Assembly (NCBI GenBank): GCA_014529385.2
Contig: CM043966.1
Coordinates: 39,490,037-39,554,036, forward strand
DNA: 64,000 nucleotides
Direction of reading: 5' to 3'
From: Adiantum capillus-veneris
Lineage: Eukaryota > Streptophyta > Polypodiopsida > Polypodiales > Pteridaceae
Shown here: one piece after another, positions 23,430-34,809 of the stretch
How the letters are laid out: the number at the start of each line of letters is the position of its first letter
Position numbering within the stretch: position 1 is the first letter of the stretch
The notes under the pieces: model-generated
Seen by the model: only the letters and a program-made list of their open reading frames with translations
What the model was told of the DNA's origin: nothing
The model's database searches: none
Program-made: the position numbers and the translations under genes

Positions 23430-24870
23430 ATTGTAATCAAGTTAGCTATTCTTCCACAAAGACTATATAGTTTTTTGCTAACTATTGTGACTGGTATATG
23501 TGTATCACTTCAAATCGAGCTAAGTGAGTCAAAAGTTGAGACTTTCAGATTCTAGTTTTGCAAAAAGCCAAAGGACTAATTGCAACCTGGAAACTGAGTG
23601 AACATGTACTAATTTGGATCTGATTGAACCCAAAATTTTCCGATGGCCTTGTATTATGTTGGTCTAACACTATACAAGTTCAAAAGTCAAAAATGGTGTT
23701 TCGGTGTAGCAATAGTAAATAATCATGATCATTTACTTTTCTCAAATTTGTGCACTTTTTGGCTTGATTTGCCAAGTATGCAACTTGTTAAGGTCTCTGG
23801 ACACGTTTTACTAAGTTTGAACAAATTTTGTTAAAGTTATCAATTGTTTCGTGTTCGTAGACCCAATTTTCAAGAATCTGGCTTAAGTCTCACTTTTGTG
23901 ATCCAAATTTCACCAAAATTGATTTGTGTGCGTGGTCTACTTGATATGCTTGACCTTGTGGTATACTCAAATGTGCAAGAATATCAATTTTTGTAGCAGA
24001 TGTGAATAATCACGATTATTTACTCTAGCTATTTTTTTGCACTCTTTTGCAACAATCTTGACATAGATCTGTTAAGCAACTTAAACTCCCTAGCCAAGTT
24101 TCATCAAGTTTGGACAAATTTTTGTTCATCTGTTTTGTATCGGCAGACTAACTTTGCACATTTGCCCATAATTTTCAATCCAATGATCCAAATCTTAGCA
24201 AATTTGGTTTGTGGACTTACTACAACATGCTAAAACTAGTGGTATGATGACTTGGTAAAAAAAGTTAAAAAATGGGACAGATGTAAATAATCATGATTAT
24301 TTACTTCTGGTAAAGTTTTGCATCTTTTTGGTCAATTGAGCATGTACTCTTGTCTATCGCATCAATATAAGCCTATGAATCAAGTTTCATTGAGTTTGAA
24401 CAAAATTTTTCCCAATTTACACTCAAGTTCCGAAAAGTCAGTACAGACTTTAGTTTTTACCCAGTTTTTGGTCAGTTTGGTGATCCAAATTCTATGGTCC
24501 TTTACAAAGGTTGTTTGTACATATGCATAGAGTCTTTGGTATCAACCTTGTTCAGTTTTGAGTTGAAAGTAAATAATCACGATTATTTACTTTAAGCCTA
24601 AATTGAACAATTTTTTGAACTTTTTCAATGGACAGTCTTTTTATGAGCTATTTTAAGCCTTTGAGTCGGGTCAAAACTTAATTTGGCCTAAAATATCAAG
24701 AAAAGGTATATAATTTGAGTTTTTGCAAACTCTTGAAATTTTTACCTCAATGTGTCCTTGAGCTTACCCACTTGCTCATACAACTTTTAAAGAATGCTCT
24801 CCAGTCGGATTGAGTGGTTGTCAGTCTTTTCATGCTATTTCTAGCCGTAGACTTGAAATTCTGTAACTTC
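23430..24870. repeat. ~285-bp tandem repeats each with a palindrome (copy A)
   Basis: Four diverged units, each centred on GTAAATAATCATGATTATTTAC or a variant, at 23,714-23,737, 24,002-24,023, 24,283-24,304 (perfect 22-bp palindrome) and 24,566-24,593 (two perfect 13-bp arms, 2-nt centre). Centre-to-centre spacing is about 287, 281 and 286 bp. Flanking text also aligns between units (TTTGCAC, CAAGTTT..GAACAAATTT, TGATCCAAAT). Confidence 0.85.
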
Positions 24871-26874
24871 ACATAACAACTCACAATTGATTCTTTCGGA
24901 GCGAGCATTGTACTAAAATCCACCTCGGATTCTACTTACCCTACTCCTAGGTTCTACTGCAATGGGGTTGTGGAAAGTGTCCACAAATACTCGTTTTCTT
25001 ATTTTTTATGGTTTTATGAGCTTTGATCTTAAGACTTGTCTCGTCCATCAATCATTCTCAAAATCCTAATCTAATTTTACAATCCAACAATCTTAAAGGT
25101 ACTTAGCAAGTACAATTGACTTCCAAGCTACCTCTACACAGCAAAAGACGACAATCTTAAGCTATACGGTTTAAAAAAGAAAGTTTTGACTCTAGAAGAT
25201 CCTACAAGAAGTTAAAGTATAACTTGATAAGACGCTCGTGTTTTTCCTTAGTTTAGGTCTCTTCGATCCCCGAGAGTGGTGCTAAATGTGGGACGGGTGT
25301 CTAACCTCACTCCTATCTTATTGCAGACATAGCGAGAACCACAAATATAATTATCAATCCATGGGATGAAGCTGACTTGGCTAGTGCATAGAGGCTATCA
25401 AGAGGTTGTCAATCTCTTTGAAAACAACAAACAACTCGCATCTATCTCAAGCTACACTCAAATGACTGAAATCACCAAAAGCTAATCACTCATCGACAAA
25501 CAAATCACATCCGTTACAACATCAAACGACGTCCAAACGTAACAAAACTTCTAGGACATATTTATAAGACCTAAGCACACATGCTTACGTTCTCAAATGT
25601 CCCTTTAGGTCAAGTGCAAAAATCACAATTATTAGTAGCAGCAGTGAGTTTTTGACCTAGTCGTTTTCGACCCAGAATGCATCTAAATGCTTATCAATGA
25701 TGCCCCAATATCCCGCCTATACTTAGTTTTTGATTTTGAAGTGTAAATTCCTACTTAGATGAAATTAGGCCGCGGATCGGGAACACCAAAAGCTACGAAA
25801 TACCGTGAAATGCTTACGTCAATGCATAGAGCTCTTACCTGTGGTTGCAACGCAATAGACACAACTGCAATGTGACAACCGAGGAGGGAGTAGGAAGCAT
25901 GAGAAGGAGATAAGTGTGCGCCATTAGCTCACGTTGTGTTTCTATTATCGAAAACTTACAAAAATTGGCTTTTATACCTTAGCCAAGGTTTTTGGTGGTC
26001 AATCCGAAAAATAGGAGTTACAATATTCTCGATTCATTAAAATAATAAATGTTTTTACAATGAGAGCTCCGAGAAATGGTATTGGAGCTAGCTTGTTGCT
26101 AACAGACGAGCATAAGAGTCAAAGTCTAATAACTTAATCATGGTGGAGTGTCATAGAGTCCAACACTCATGCACAATGCACAATAAGATGAGAGCACATA
26201 TCCACGACAAACAAAACCATTCTTAAAGGGGTGCCAGCTTGCAAAGCCATGTCATATCCTTTTATAGCTACACCATATTTAGGAAGACTCCCTCAAAATC
26301 TTTCTTGCATAGCATATTGTTTTCCATGCATTTCTGTGTATGCATATAGGATGTCCCATTATCGGACATATGCATTAGACACTCTTTTTTCCTTCCACCT
26401 ATGCATCTTGAGTGTACTACAATAGGCAAACCAATGTTCCATCATGCTACCCTCTCATATTTACTGCCTTTTTAATTCCATATCTATCAGCAAGTAATCA
26501 CTTGAGTACTTTATTAATATTTCCCATGCTAATAAGTACTCCAATAATGCGCGTTTCCCAAAGACACTCTTTTCCCACTAGGTTTTCCCCTTTGGTCATC
26601 CAGGTATTAGACCCTAATTTAGAACCTCATCATTCTACTTCTCTTGTACATACTCTTAATAAGTAAACAACGCCTCTCTATTATGCTGCTACAACAGACA
26701 AATGTGACATCATCTCTCACATCATAAACGACTTTGGACCAATCAGATGTTGCAGCAAATTGAACTTCATCAAAAAATTCAATGACAAATGAGGACAATC
26801 AGCCCATCAACAACCAATCAAAACCTTCCACAGCCTACACATACACTTTTCAACAGTTCCTGAGGACTAAAATT
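24871..26874. other. Intergenic/retroelement remnant without recognisable gene
   Basis: No frame with family resemblance was seen on either strand. A GGTGCTAAATGTGGGACGGG segment (~25,280) resembles retroelement leader text but could not be assigned. The last ~390 bp leading to the PPT are presumably the 3' end of the plus-strand element. The interval 25,536-26,480 is missing from copy B. Confidence 0.4.
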
Positions 26875-27832
26875 GGAAGGGGGGAATGTTAACTGAGTTA
26901 ACGTCAGTTAACAACAGCTACTAAAGTCTCGAGCCTTACGGATGCACATTGAAGATAAACATGAAGAAGCAGTAAAGATTGGAGTTACATATTTTTCACA
27001 TTTTTCCAAAATGGTCATGTATTGTAAATTCCTGATTTATTTCAAGCCATTGTAATAATTTTAATGTGTTACGGGCTCAATGGGAGTTCCAAGCTGTAAA
27101 GAATAGGTCAGTTAGTGTGCCTAGGTTGCAGATTTAGTACATGGTGAAGCCCTAAAGGCCTTGGATGCCCGGACATTGCATATTTTTACCCTAGGTATAT
27201 AAGGCAGTGTGTAAAAGAAGTTGGGGTTCTCAAGCTCATTGGTTGAGACCACTCTTTGGTGAGAGCTTTGGAGGTGTGTGGCTATGGAGTCCTTGAGCTT
27301 CTCTTTGCTCATGTGATTTGATAAATAGTAATCAATGCTTAATTCTCTTTCACTATGCCTCTCTCATACTTCTTGTGATTTCCAATGATGCTTTGACTAG
27401 CTAGATTGTAACTAATTAGTGGTTAATCTCTCTCTAATCTTGTGTGATTGCCCTCTTTTTCTTGTGTGTGCATGTAGGTTTGATCGGAGTGTGGTGCTCG
27501 ATAGATCTATGTGTGTGTGCTTGTGATTGGTGTGTTGCTTGATAGGATTAGTGTTGTGTGTGTCTTGCAATCCTTAGTGTGTGTGATTGGGTTGATTTGA
27601 GGTGAAGGAAAGTGGATGTGGAGACTGCCAATCATTGTGGCTTAGCTCTTCCATAGGCCGAGAAGCTCACCTCATAGAGTCACCATTCGTGTCTCCATAC
27701 TTAGCTCACTAATTGTGTGAGTGTTTCCATGCCCTAGCCGGGTAGTTCATCTATCCATATTGATAATTTTGTTGGTCATTGGATCTATGCTACGATGGTA
27801 CCCCAAACTTCATAGATTTCAATTTCGGGCAC
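26875..27832 (+). mobile_element. Polypurine tract and LTR of a plus-strand retrotransposon (copy A)
   Basis: CAGTTCCTGAGGACTAAAAT leads to GGAAGGGGGGAA (26,875-26,886) and TGTTAACTGAGTTAAC from 26,887. This is the canonical end of a Ty3-type element: PPT followed by an LTR starting with TG. A TATA-like TATATAAG lies at 27,196. The right end of the LTR is not defined. The sequence is shared with copy B up to 27,832, where B is interrupted. Confidence 0.65.
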
Positions 27833-28170
27833 TTTCGAAATTTGGCTCTATCTTCATACGTGCTTTCTGCAGATGGGTGTAGAGTGAGGGTTTTGAGTGT
27901 AGAGGCTTTGCTACAGGTGTATCCTAGTGAGGGGATGGTGTTACTTAAGTTTGTATGATTATGGTTTAGTGAGTTTCCTTCCGTTAGTGTATATGTGGGT
28001 TGAGTGGTGTAGGTGAGAGCATTGAGATTTGGGGTTGTGGTTTAGTTAGCCTTCTAAAGTGTTGTATGTGTGGGATGGTCTCAGTCTAACAAGATGAAGA
28101 GATTGCCTCCGTTCGCCTATCGTGTCATCTGTGTCCTCGATTGACATTATGTTGATCTAGGTTGTGTTGC
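27833..28170. other. Unassigned sequence, copy A only
   Basis: Follows the LTR and precedes the first minisatellite field. G/T-rich, with no gene seen. It belongs to the 6.16 kb block absent from copy B. Confidence 0.5.
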
Positions 28171-28920
28171 ATGCACTTTATGGGTGGTGTGATTTTCTCC
28201 CGCAACATAGCATGCTTAGTTGGCACACAAGATATGCTAGCATACTGGTTAGCAACCCCAGTATGCTAGTTAGCATACCTAGTCTGCTAGCTACCAAACC
28301 TTGTTTACCTCAAAGCATGCTTAGTTGGGACATCAAATATGCTAGTTAGTATGTTCAATATGCTAACTAGCATACGTAGTATGCTATGTAGCATCCTACT
28401 ACTATGCTCCGAATACTTATTATAGTTACATGTATGCTAGCTAGCATACCCAATACGCTAATTAGCATACCCAACATTCTATTTAGCATGGTAATTAGCA
28501 TACCCTATATACATCAAAGAATGCTTAGTTGGCACACCAAATATGCTAGTTAGTATGTTCAAAATGGTAACTAGCATACCCAAAATTCAATGTGGCATAC
28601 TAATAATATGCTAGTTGGCATGGTAGTTATCATACCTAGTATGCTAGTTAGCATAACATATATACCTCAAAGCATGCTTAGTTGGCACACCAAATATGTT
28701 AGTTATATGTTCAATATGCTAATTAGCATACCTTGTATGCTATGTAGCATACTTCTAATGTTCTTATAATGCTTATTATAATTATATGTATGCTAGCAAG
28801 CATACCCAATATGCTAGCTAACATGCTAGTTAGCATACCCAATATGCTAGTTATCATACCTAGTATGCTAGTTAGCACAGTATGGTAGCTAGCATACCCA
28901 TTATGCTAGCACATAGAAGC
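28171..28920. repeat. Palindromic minisatellite field 1
   Basis: Dense, diverged repeats of a ~21-bp unit built on TATGCTAGTTAGCATACCC. The unit is self-complementary (TATGCTA/TAGCATA arms, 2-nt centre), and some copies are perfect 16-bp palindromes (TATGCTAGCTAGCATA type). A longer module with GCATGCTTAGTTGGCACACC recurs at about 28,211, 28,316, 28,522 and 28,673. The many short ORFs (MLVSIP-type repeats) are artefacts of the repeat. Confidence 0.92.
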
Positions 28921-29136
28921 CCCAATTTGGCCAAAAGATTTGAATACCACAGAAATTATTTCTTAACACCTCATTTATGTAAGTCAAAATAGCTTTGGAC
29001 ATTGAAACGGTGATTTTGAATCCATCATGATATTACAACATCAATGACTTGACATAGTTTTGAATTTTACAAAGAGTGTGATGTTGCTAGCTCTATAAAT
29101 GTTACATCACAGAAGAATATACATAAAGAAAATTCT

Positions 29137-30170
29137 ATGGCTGAGCCTTTTTGTCGTGCCAAGGGTGCTTGTATTTATGCTTCAGTGGTTCCTGTCCCTG
29201 CTCAGCCTCTTCTTTCTACATCTACTTCTCCAATCTTTCCCTATTCAGTCTTTCCCTTTCATGCCACTGAGCTTCTAAGTCATCCTCCCTTTGTTTCTGA
29301 TGGAGATCATTCTTCCATGCGGCTTCATCCCTGGCTCTTACTTATATTGCTATTGTGATGATGACTGCATCAAAAAATGAGTCAAGGCCCGTATCAAACA
29401 TGTTCAAATATATAGCTAGCACGATCCTTTGATTGCATCCATAAAAAGAGCCACTCAGTCAAGTGAATCCCGAAAACTATTGTCGCTGCTCAACAGTCTG
29501 GTCCTCTAACTTGGGACTAATAAGCTAAGTTCCTTCCTCGTTCTAGCACACTTTGTATGTACTATCATCAATGATAATAGTGTTTTTGGGCCCAAAATCC
29601 GGATTTTTCTTCCGAAAGAGCTTTAATTTCTTAAAGAACACATGCTTATCCCTAATCTACCACTTCAGGTTAGTGCAATGGAACTGTGAAAAAACACCTA
29701 TCAGCCTTGACTTTGGCTCTTTGAATACACTATCTAGAATTGCATTCACCTTACCCGACATGCTGGTGCTCCATATAAAAACATGGAAAAATTGGAGGCA
29801 CCAATCCAAAAATATGTGGCTATCTCTGTGACAAAACACTATCCTTTGAGCATCAACTTTTTCCTTAACCATTTCCTTTGCATATGTAGGGGGGATTTTT
29901 GCCATACTAACCCTTTACAACACTAACCAATAGGCCATTCAAATCTAGTTTAACAGTCCACTTATCATTTGCTAGAAGCTTTGATACCCATATTGGTTCC
30001 AGTAGAGGATACCACTTAGCATATATAACCTCCCAAGAGGGATGAACGTAATTCAAGTACTCCATAATTTTTGAGAGTTGCAGTAGACAGTAGCAGTTTA
30101 GGCACCTCTCAATCTCAAAATTTTCTCTTTTAAGTTTCCTGGCCTTGGCAATCTACCTTTTTGTAGCTTT
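29137..30170 (-). pseudogene. FCP1/NIF-type HAD phosphatase-like, catalytic part, decayed
   Basis: Minus-strand reading gives WYPLLEPIWVSKLLANDKW then VKLDLNGLLVSVV (29,934-29,951 encodes K-LDLNG), the plant FCP1-family form of the catalytic HAD motif. After a frame change at ~29,905 it gives FLDWCLQFFHVFIWSTSMSG and VFSQFHC, then FFKKLKLFRKKNPDF and IIIDDSTYK, the second acidic motif. Family proteins read similarly (IWSS...NVD..., DDSPYK). About six in-frame stops, nearly all TAG, and the frameshift make it a pseudogene. A downstream charged segment (29,137-29,360, EAQWHERERLNRERLE) may be its C-terminus. It is present only in copy A. Confidence 0.7.
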
Positions 30171-30637
30171 TTGCAGTCAAGGGTAAAATTTCAATCATGC
30201 AGGGCAATTAATGCCTGATTCTCTTCCCCTACCACACAACACAGGTATTGCATGAGAAAGCATAAAGGACATGCAAAATATACTAGACTGTTGCACACAT
30301 ATATTTACTCCAAAAGACCTTTTTATTATAAATTATTAGACAATTACATGATGCCACAAGAGGCATAGTAAGCTACATATGAGGGTATGGGAATAGTGAT
30401 GATAGGAATGGGCACACTCAATAAGGGCATAACAGTTATGGGCACACTAGCTTGCTAGCATAATAGATTTTGGGCAGGGCAGATCAGGTTCAACAAAGTT
30501 TCTTGCAAGCTTGTGAGTGGGGGGATTTCTTTTCACCTTTGGTGCTTTGCATTATGTCCTCCACAATCCTCTTAGGGAAAAAAAAAGTCCATTGCAGCCT
30601 CTCCTAGTACCACTTCAATGCCATCTTACCTCTTTGA

Positions 30638-31093
30638 CTTTGCAATTTTCACAAAACTCCCCAGAGGGCTGTTGTCACCAATTTCATGCGCATTTCTTGG
30701 GCTGTCAGTCCTCACTATTTTCTCTAAATCACTACCCATTGTTTTCTCTGAGGTGCTCATTGTTTGAGTTGCAGTAGGCTTAGCATCCCAATGACAAACC
30801 ATGACAAAGTCAGCATCCTCCTCTGATGGTTGATTGTCTCTAGCACTGCTAAGATTCTCTGCATGCTACACTACAACATCATCCCCTTGATTCATGCTCT
30901 CCTGCTCATCCAGATCCTCAAGAAAGGGCTTGTATTGTTCAATAATTTCTTTTACAAGTTTCTTGTCATGCACGCGACCCACATCATTGAAAGGTTTGAC
31001 AGACGTGCAGAAAAGGTACCTTTTATGAAAACCTCTAAGATCACCCAAAATGCTAAAAATTGCTTTAATGGCAAGAAAAAAAAATTCTTTCAA
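30638..31093 (-). pseudogene. Upstream exon-like stretch of the phosphatase-like gene
   Basis: About 150 codons open on the minus strand with a single TAG (~30,865). It reads DLRGFHKRYLFCTSVKPFND and KKLVKEIIEQYKPFLEDLDE, then a Ser/Glu/Asp-rich segment (EKTMGSDLEKIVRTDSPRN). Composition is coding-like. It is on the same strand and just upstream of the HAD part, so it is probably the N-terminal region of the same gene. No domain was recognised. Confidence 0.45.
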
Positions 31094-31199
31094 AGAAGAT
31101 AAGACCTCTATATGCTAAGTAGCCTAGAGAGTATGCTACTGAGAATTATTAGCAATGAAGATGTTTGGCCCTAGTAAACATACTAGTGATTGTCAGCAC

Positions 31200-33120
31200 T
31201 GTGTATGGTAGGTTTTATACAGTGTATGCAATCCCAAAACCAATATTCTAGTTAGCATACCGGTTTTGCTAGCTAGCATATTAATCATGCTTATTGAGTA
31301 TGCTCATTATCATACATGGCATCCGCGTAAGCATTCCAAGTGTCCTAGCTAACATACTCAATATGATACTTAACATACCGAATATGTTAGTTAGCATACC
31401 CGATATACTAGTTAGCATACACTGTATTCTAGTTTAGCATACACAATATACCTACATGCATGCTAAGTTGGCATACCAAATATGTTAGAAAGTATGTAAA
31501 ATATGCTAACTAGCATACCCAGTATACTATGTAGCATCCTACTATTATATTGTGAATGCTAATTATAATTCCATGTATGCTAGTTAGCATACCCAGTATG
31601 TTAGTTAGCATGCCCATTATGCTAGTTAGCACACCCAATATTCTAGTTAGCATACCCTTTTAGTTGGCACAAAAAATATGCTAAATAGTATGGTCAATAT
31701 GCTAGCTAGCATACCCAGAATGCTATGTAACATACTACTATTGTGCTCAGTATGTTGGTTAGCATACCTAGTATGCTAGTTAGCATACCCAATATGCTAG
31801 TTAGCAAACTCAGTACACCTAGTATGCTAGGTAACATACCCAATATGCTAGTTATCATACCCAATATGCTTGTTAGCATGCCCGGTATACCTCCAAGCAT
31901 GCTTAGGTTGCACACCAAATATGCTAGTAAGTATGTTAAATAAGCTAACTAGCCTACCCTGTATTCTATGTAGCATACTACTACTATGTTCATAATGTTT
32001 ATTATAATTTCATGTATGCTAGTTAGCATACCCAGTATGCTAGTTCGCATACCCAATATGCTAGTTCACATACCCAGTATGCTATTTAGCATGCCTTGTA
32101 TACCTCCAAGCATGCTTAGTTGGCACACCAAATATGGTAGTTCGTATGTTCAATATGCTAACTAGCATACCCTGTATGCTATGTAGCATACTTCTACTAT
32201 TATCAGGATGCTTATTATGATTCCATGTATGCTAGTTAGCATACCCAATATGTTAGTTAGCATAGCCAGTATGTTAGTTAGCATGCTAGTTAGCATGCCC
32301 TATATACCCCAAGCATGCTTAGTTCGCACACCAAATATGGTAGTTAGTATTTTCAGTATGCTAGCTAGCATACCTTGTATGTTATGTAGCATACCCTGTA
32401 TGTTAATGTAACATACTTCTACTATCCTCAAGATGCTTATTATGATTCCATGTATGCTAGTTAGCATACCCAATATGCTAGTTAGCATATCTTCTATGCT
32501 AGTTAATATACATAGTATGCTAGTTAGCATACCCGATATGCTAGTTAGCATTTCTAGTAAGCATATCAAGTGTGCTAGTTAGCATACCTTGCATACATGC
32601 ATGTATGCTTAGTTGGCACACCAAATATGCTAGTTAATATGTTCAATATGCTAGCTAGCATGCCCAGTATGCTATGTAGCATACTACTATGCTCAGAATG
32701 CTAATTATAATTTCATGTATGCTAGTTAGCATGCTTAGTTGGCACACCAAATATGCTCGTTAGTATGTTCAATATGCTAACTAGCATAACCGATATGATA
32801 TTTAGCATACTACTAATATGTTTTGGATGCTAATGATAATTCCATGTATGCTAGTTAGCATACCCAATATGTTAGTTAGCGTATACCTCCAAGCATGCTT
32901 AGTTGTCACGCCAAATATGCTAGTTAGTATTTTTAATATGCTAACTAGAATACCCAGTATGCTATGTAGCATACTACTACTATTCTCAGTATGCTTATTA
33001 TAATTCTATGTATGCTAGCTAGCATACCCACTATGCTAGTTAGCATACCATATGTGCTAGTTAACCTTATCACTACGAGTCACTATGCTGGTTAGAATTT
33101 TTAAGATGCTGATTAGCATA
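31200..33120. repeat. Palindromic minisatellite field 2
   Basis: The same unit as field 1, larger and better ordered. Modules containing GCATGCTTAGTTGGCACACC recur at about 31,450, 31,655, 31,900, 32,110, 32,313, 32,603, 32,727 and 32,893. Each is followed by CAATATGCTAACTAGCATAC...TATGTAGCATACTACTA...TTATAATTCCATG. It lies between exon-like stretches at 33,127-33,197 and 30,638-31,093 on the minus strand, so it may occupy an intron. Confidence 0.92.
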
Positions 33121-33126
33121 CATGGC

Positions 33127-33708
33127 ATTTTATGCACGAGCAAGTGCAATAGACTTTCATCAGCCTGCACTTTGGATTCCTTGACCTCCACCTCTGTCTA
33201 CAAAAAAATGTAAAAAGAGCATGGTAAGTCATAGGTTAGTTGTGTACATGTGCTAGTTTGAAAATCACAAACACTTACCAGATGGGAGGTTATGTCAATG
33301 TAACTATCAACCAGGGTATCTTCACGCACCCTCTATCTGTCATAAAGCTGGCAATAGCTTGATTACATCGGGCAGTGGGAAAAAAAGAGCCTTGTAGACT
33401 AGATTGCATATGCACCAGCAAGTGCAATATACTTTCATCGGCCTGCACTTTGAATTCCTTGACCTCCACCTCAACCTACAAAAAAACGTAAAAAGAGCAT
33501 GGTAAGTCATAGCTTAGCTGTGCACATGTACCAAATATAAGGTGCTAGTTTGAAATTCACAAACACTTAACAGATGGGAGGTTATGTCAATGTAACTATC
33601 AACAAGGGTGTCCTCATAGTGAGGAAACCCCAAATCATAAAGTGTCTCTTTCATTTTTTCTATTTTCACCTTGAGCTCCATTTTTTGCTTTGCATTTAGA
33701 TCACAGAT
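33127..33708 (-). pseudogene. Exon-like stretches with splice sites, tandemly duplicated
   Basis: Minus strand: the exon at 33,571-33,708 (acceptor TTTATCATAG) reads KMELKVKIEKMKETLYDLGF and DTLVDSYIDITSHL and ends at a damaged donor (TTAAGT). An intron ending CTACAAAAA (plus strand) is followed by VEVEVKEFKVQADESILHLL (to 33,409). The pair is repeated: 33,279-33,331 with an intact GTAAGT donor, and 33,127-33,197 (TEVEVKESKVQADESLLHLL). This is a ~280-290 bp duplication of exon-intron-exon. It probably belongs to the phosphatase-like gene further left; the family of this part is unknown. Confidence 0.55.
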
Positions 33709-33719
33709 CTATGATAAAG

Positions 33720-34277
33720 TGTAAGGTCCCCAATCCCGCCGACACCAAAAACAGGATGGTACCATTGACAGGTCTCTAGGCCTACTAAGTCAGAGTCCTT
33801 AAACAAGAAAATTTCCAGGGAATTCACCCTTAGCATTGACAATGGTTTAGATTTATAGCCCTAGAAAGAGACCTAATCCTGTCTCGCAGTGGACACGGGA
33901 CCATTAAAAATTTTCCGGCCCTATAACTTCATCCTTTAGATTCTGGTTTTCCTTAGCCAATGATTTTCCCCCCCTAACATATGTGAGCGCACAGCCATTG
34001 GTGGATTCCTCTTCCAAATGACGAAGTTTCTAAACGTTTTAGTGCGCGGGAATGGATAGTTACCTGACTAATCAGATCCACCCATCCATGATTGACAACC
34101 TTAGTCAATCCCCACTTACCACCCTACACTCACACATGATTTTTGTGTTTAATTAATACCACATTCTTTTCATAATCAAAACAATGATTCCTTTTTAACT
34201 TTCATAACTGCATTTCATTAAGAAAACCTTTGAAAAACAGTATTGAAGACATTATTTCAGAAAACAAACATCTTTAG
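33720..34277. other. Possible LTR start (TGTAAGGTCCCC) and flank
   Basis: TGTAAGGTCCCCAATCCCGC at 33,720 resembles the start of plant Ty3 LTRs, which often begin TGTAA...CCC, but no PPT precedes it and no end was found. The part from 33,993 is shared with copy B (from 61,156). No gene is seen. Confidence 0.3.
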
Positions 34278-34641
34278 ACTTAAGACAAGGTACTGCCATT
34301 CTGAAGTATCTCTGACCAGTACTAACTTGTCTCAAGACCACCTATACAGGGGTGAAAAACGGCACCCATTCCTTATTTATAAAAACCGGGGTGGAAAAAG
34401 CCATCACCCAAAGTCCGAGCGCCCATACGCCAAAACCAATTGCCCATACAACTGGGCGGTTCCTCTAGAATATACTTGAAAGTACTATCCATAAACATAA
34501 ACAAGCACGGGATAAAGACTCCACACGTGCCGAGGAAACCGACTCTTCCATGTTCCATGATGGTATCTCCATCATTACTCATTACCTGGAGTAAAATATT
34601 TCGAAGGAATCAGAGGTGTCTTGAGACAAGCTGTCTTAAGG
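34278..34641. repeat. Imperfect inverted repeat around a TATA-like site (copy A)
   Basis: Left arm ACTTAAGACAAGG (34,278) plus CTTGTCTCAAGACCACCT (34,326-34,343). Right arm AGGTGTCTTGAGACAAG then CTGTCTTAAGG (34,614-34,641), which is the reverse complement with a ~35-nt insertion in the left arm. Between the arms TTTATAAAAAC/TATAAATA (~34,375) reads as a TATA box on either strand. It could be part of an LTR or a small inverted-repeat element. Copy B has the same structure (61,448-61,811). Confidence 0.5.
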
Positions 34642-34809
34642 ATGGTCAAACATTTCTTTCTTAAGTCAATCAGTCATAACCCACTCACTTCTTTCCTAGT
34701 TAAAATAATTGCTCATTGGTTTCGTGGAAGTTACCTTCCATTTACAGCCAGTTTATCCTTCCTAACCTTACGTATGCAATGTTTAACTTAAAATGAACTT
34801 TAAAAGCTT

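Noticed and set aside
28200-31100. Plus-strand ORF 29,137-29,358 as a secreted or membrane protein
   Set aside because: The opposite strand gives a charged coiled-coil-like reading (EAQWHERERLNRERLE) in line with the neighbouring minus-strand phosphatase-like pseudogene.
28164-33003. ORFs such as MLVSIPNMLVSIP and the minus-strand ILGMLTSILGM repeats
   Set aside because: They arise from the self-complementary 21-bp minisatellite, which is a multiple of three, so it stays open in several frames.
28171-33120. CRISPR-like array
   Set aside because: The repeats are contiguous and diverged, have no unique spacers of fixed length, and lie in eukaryotic DNA with splice-like exons.
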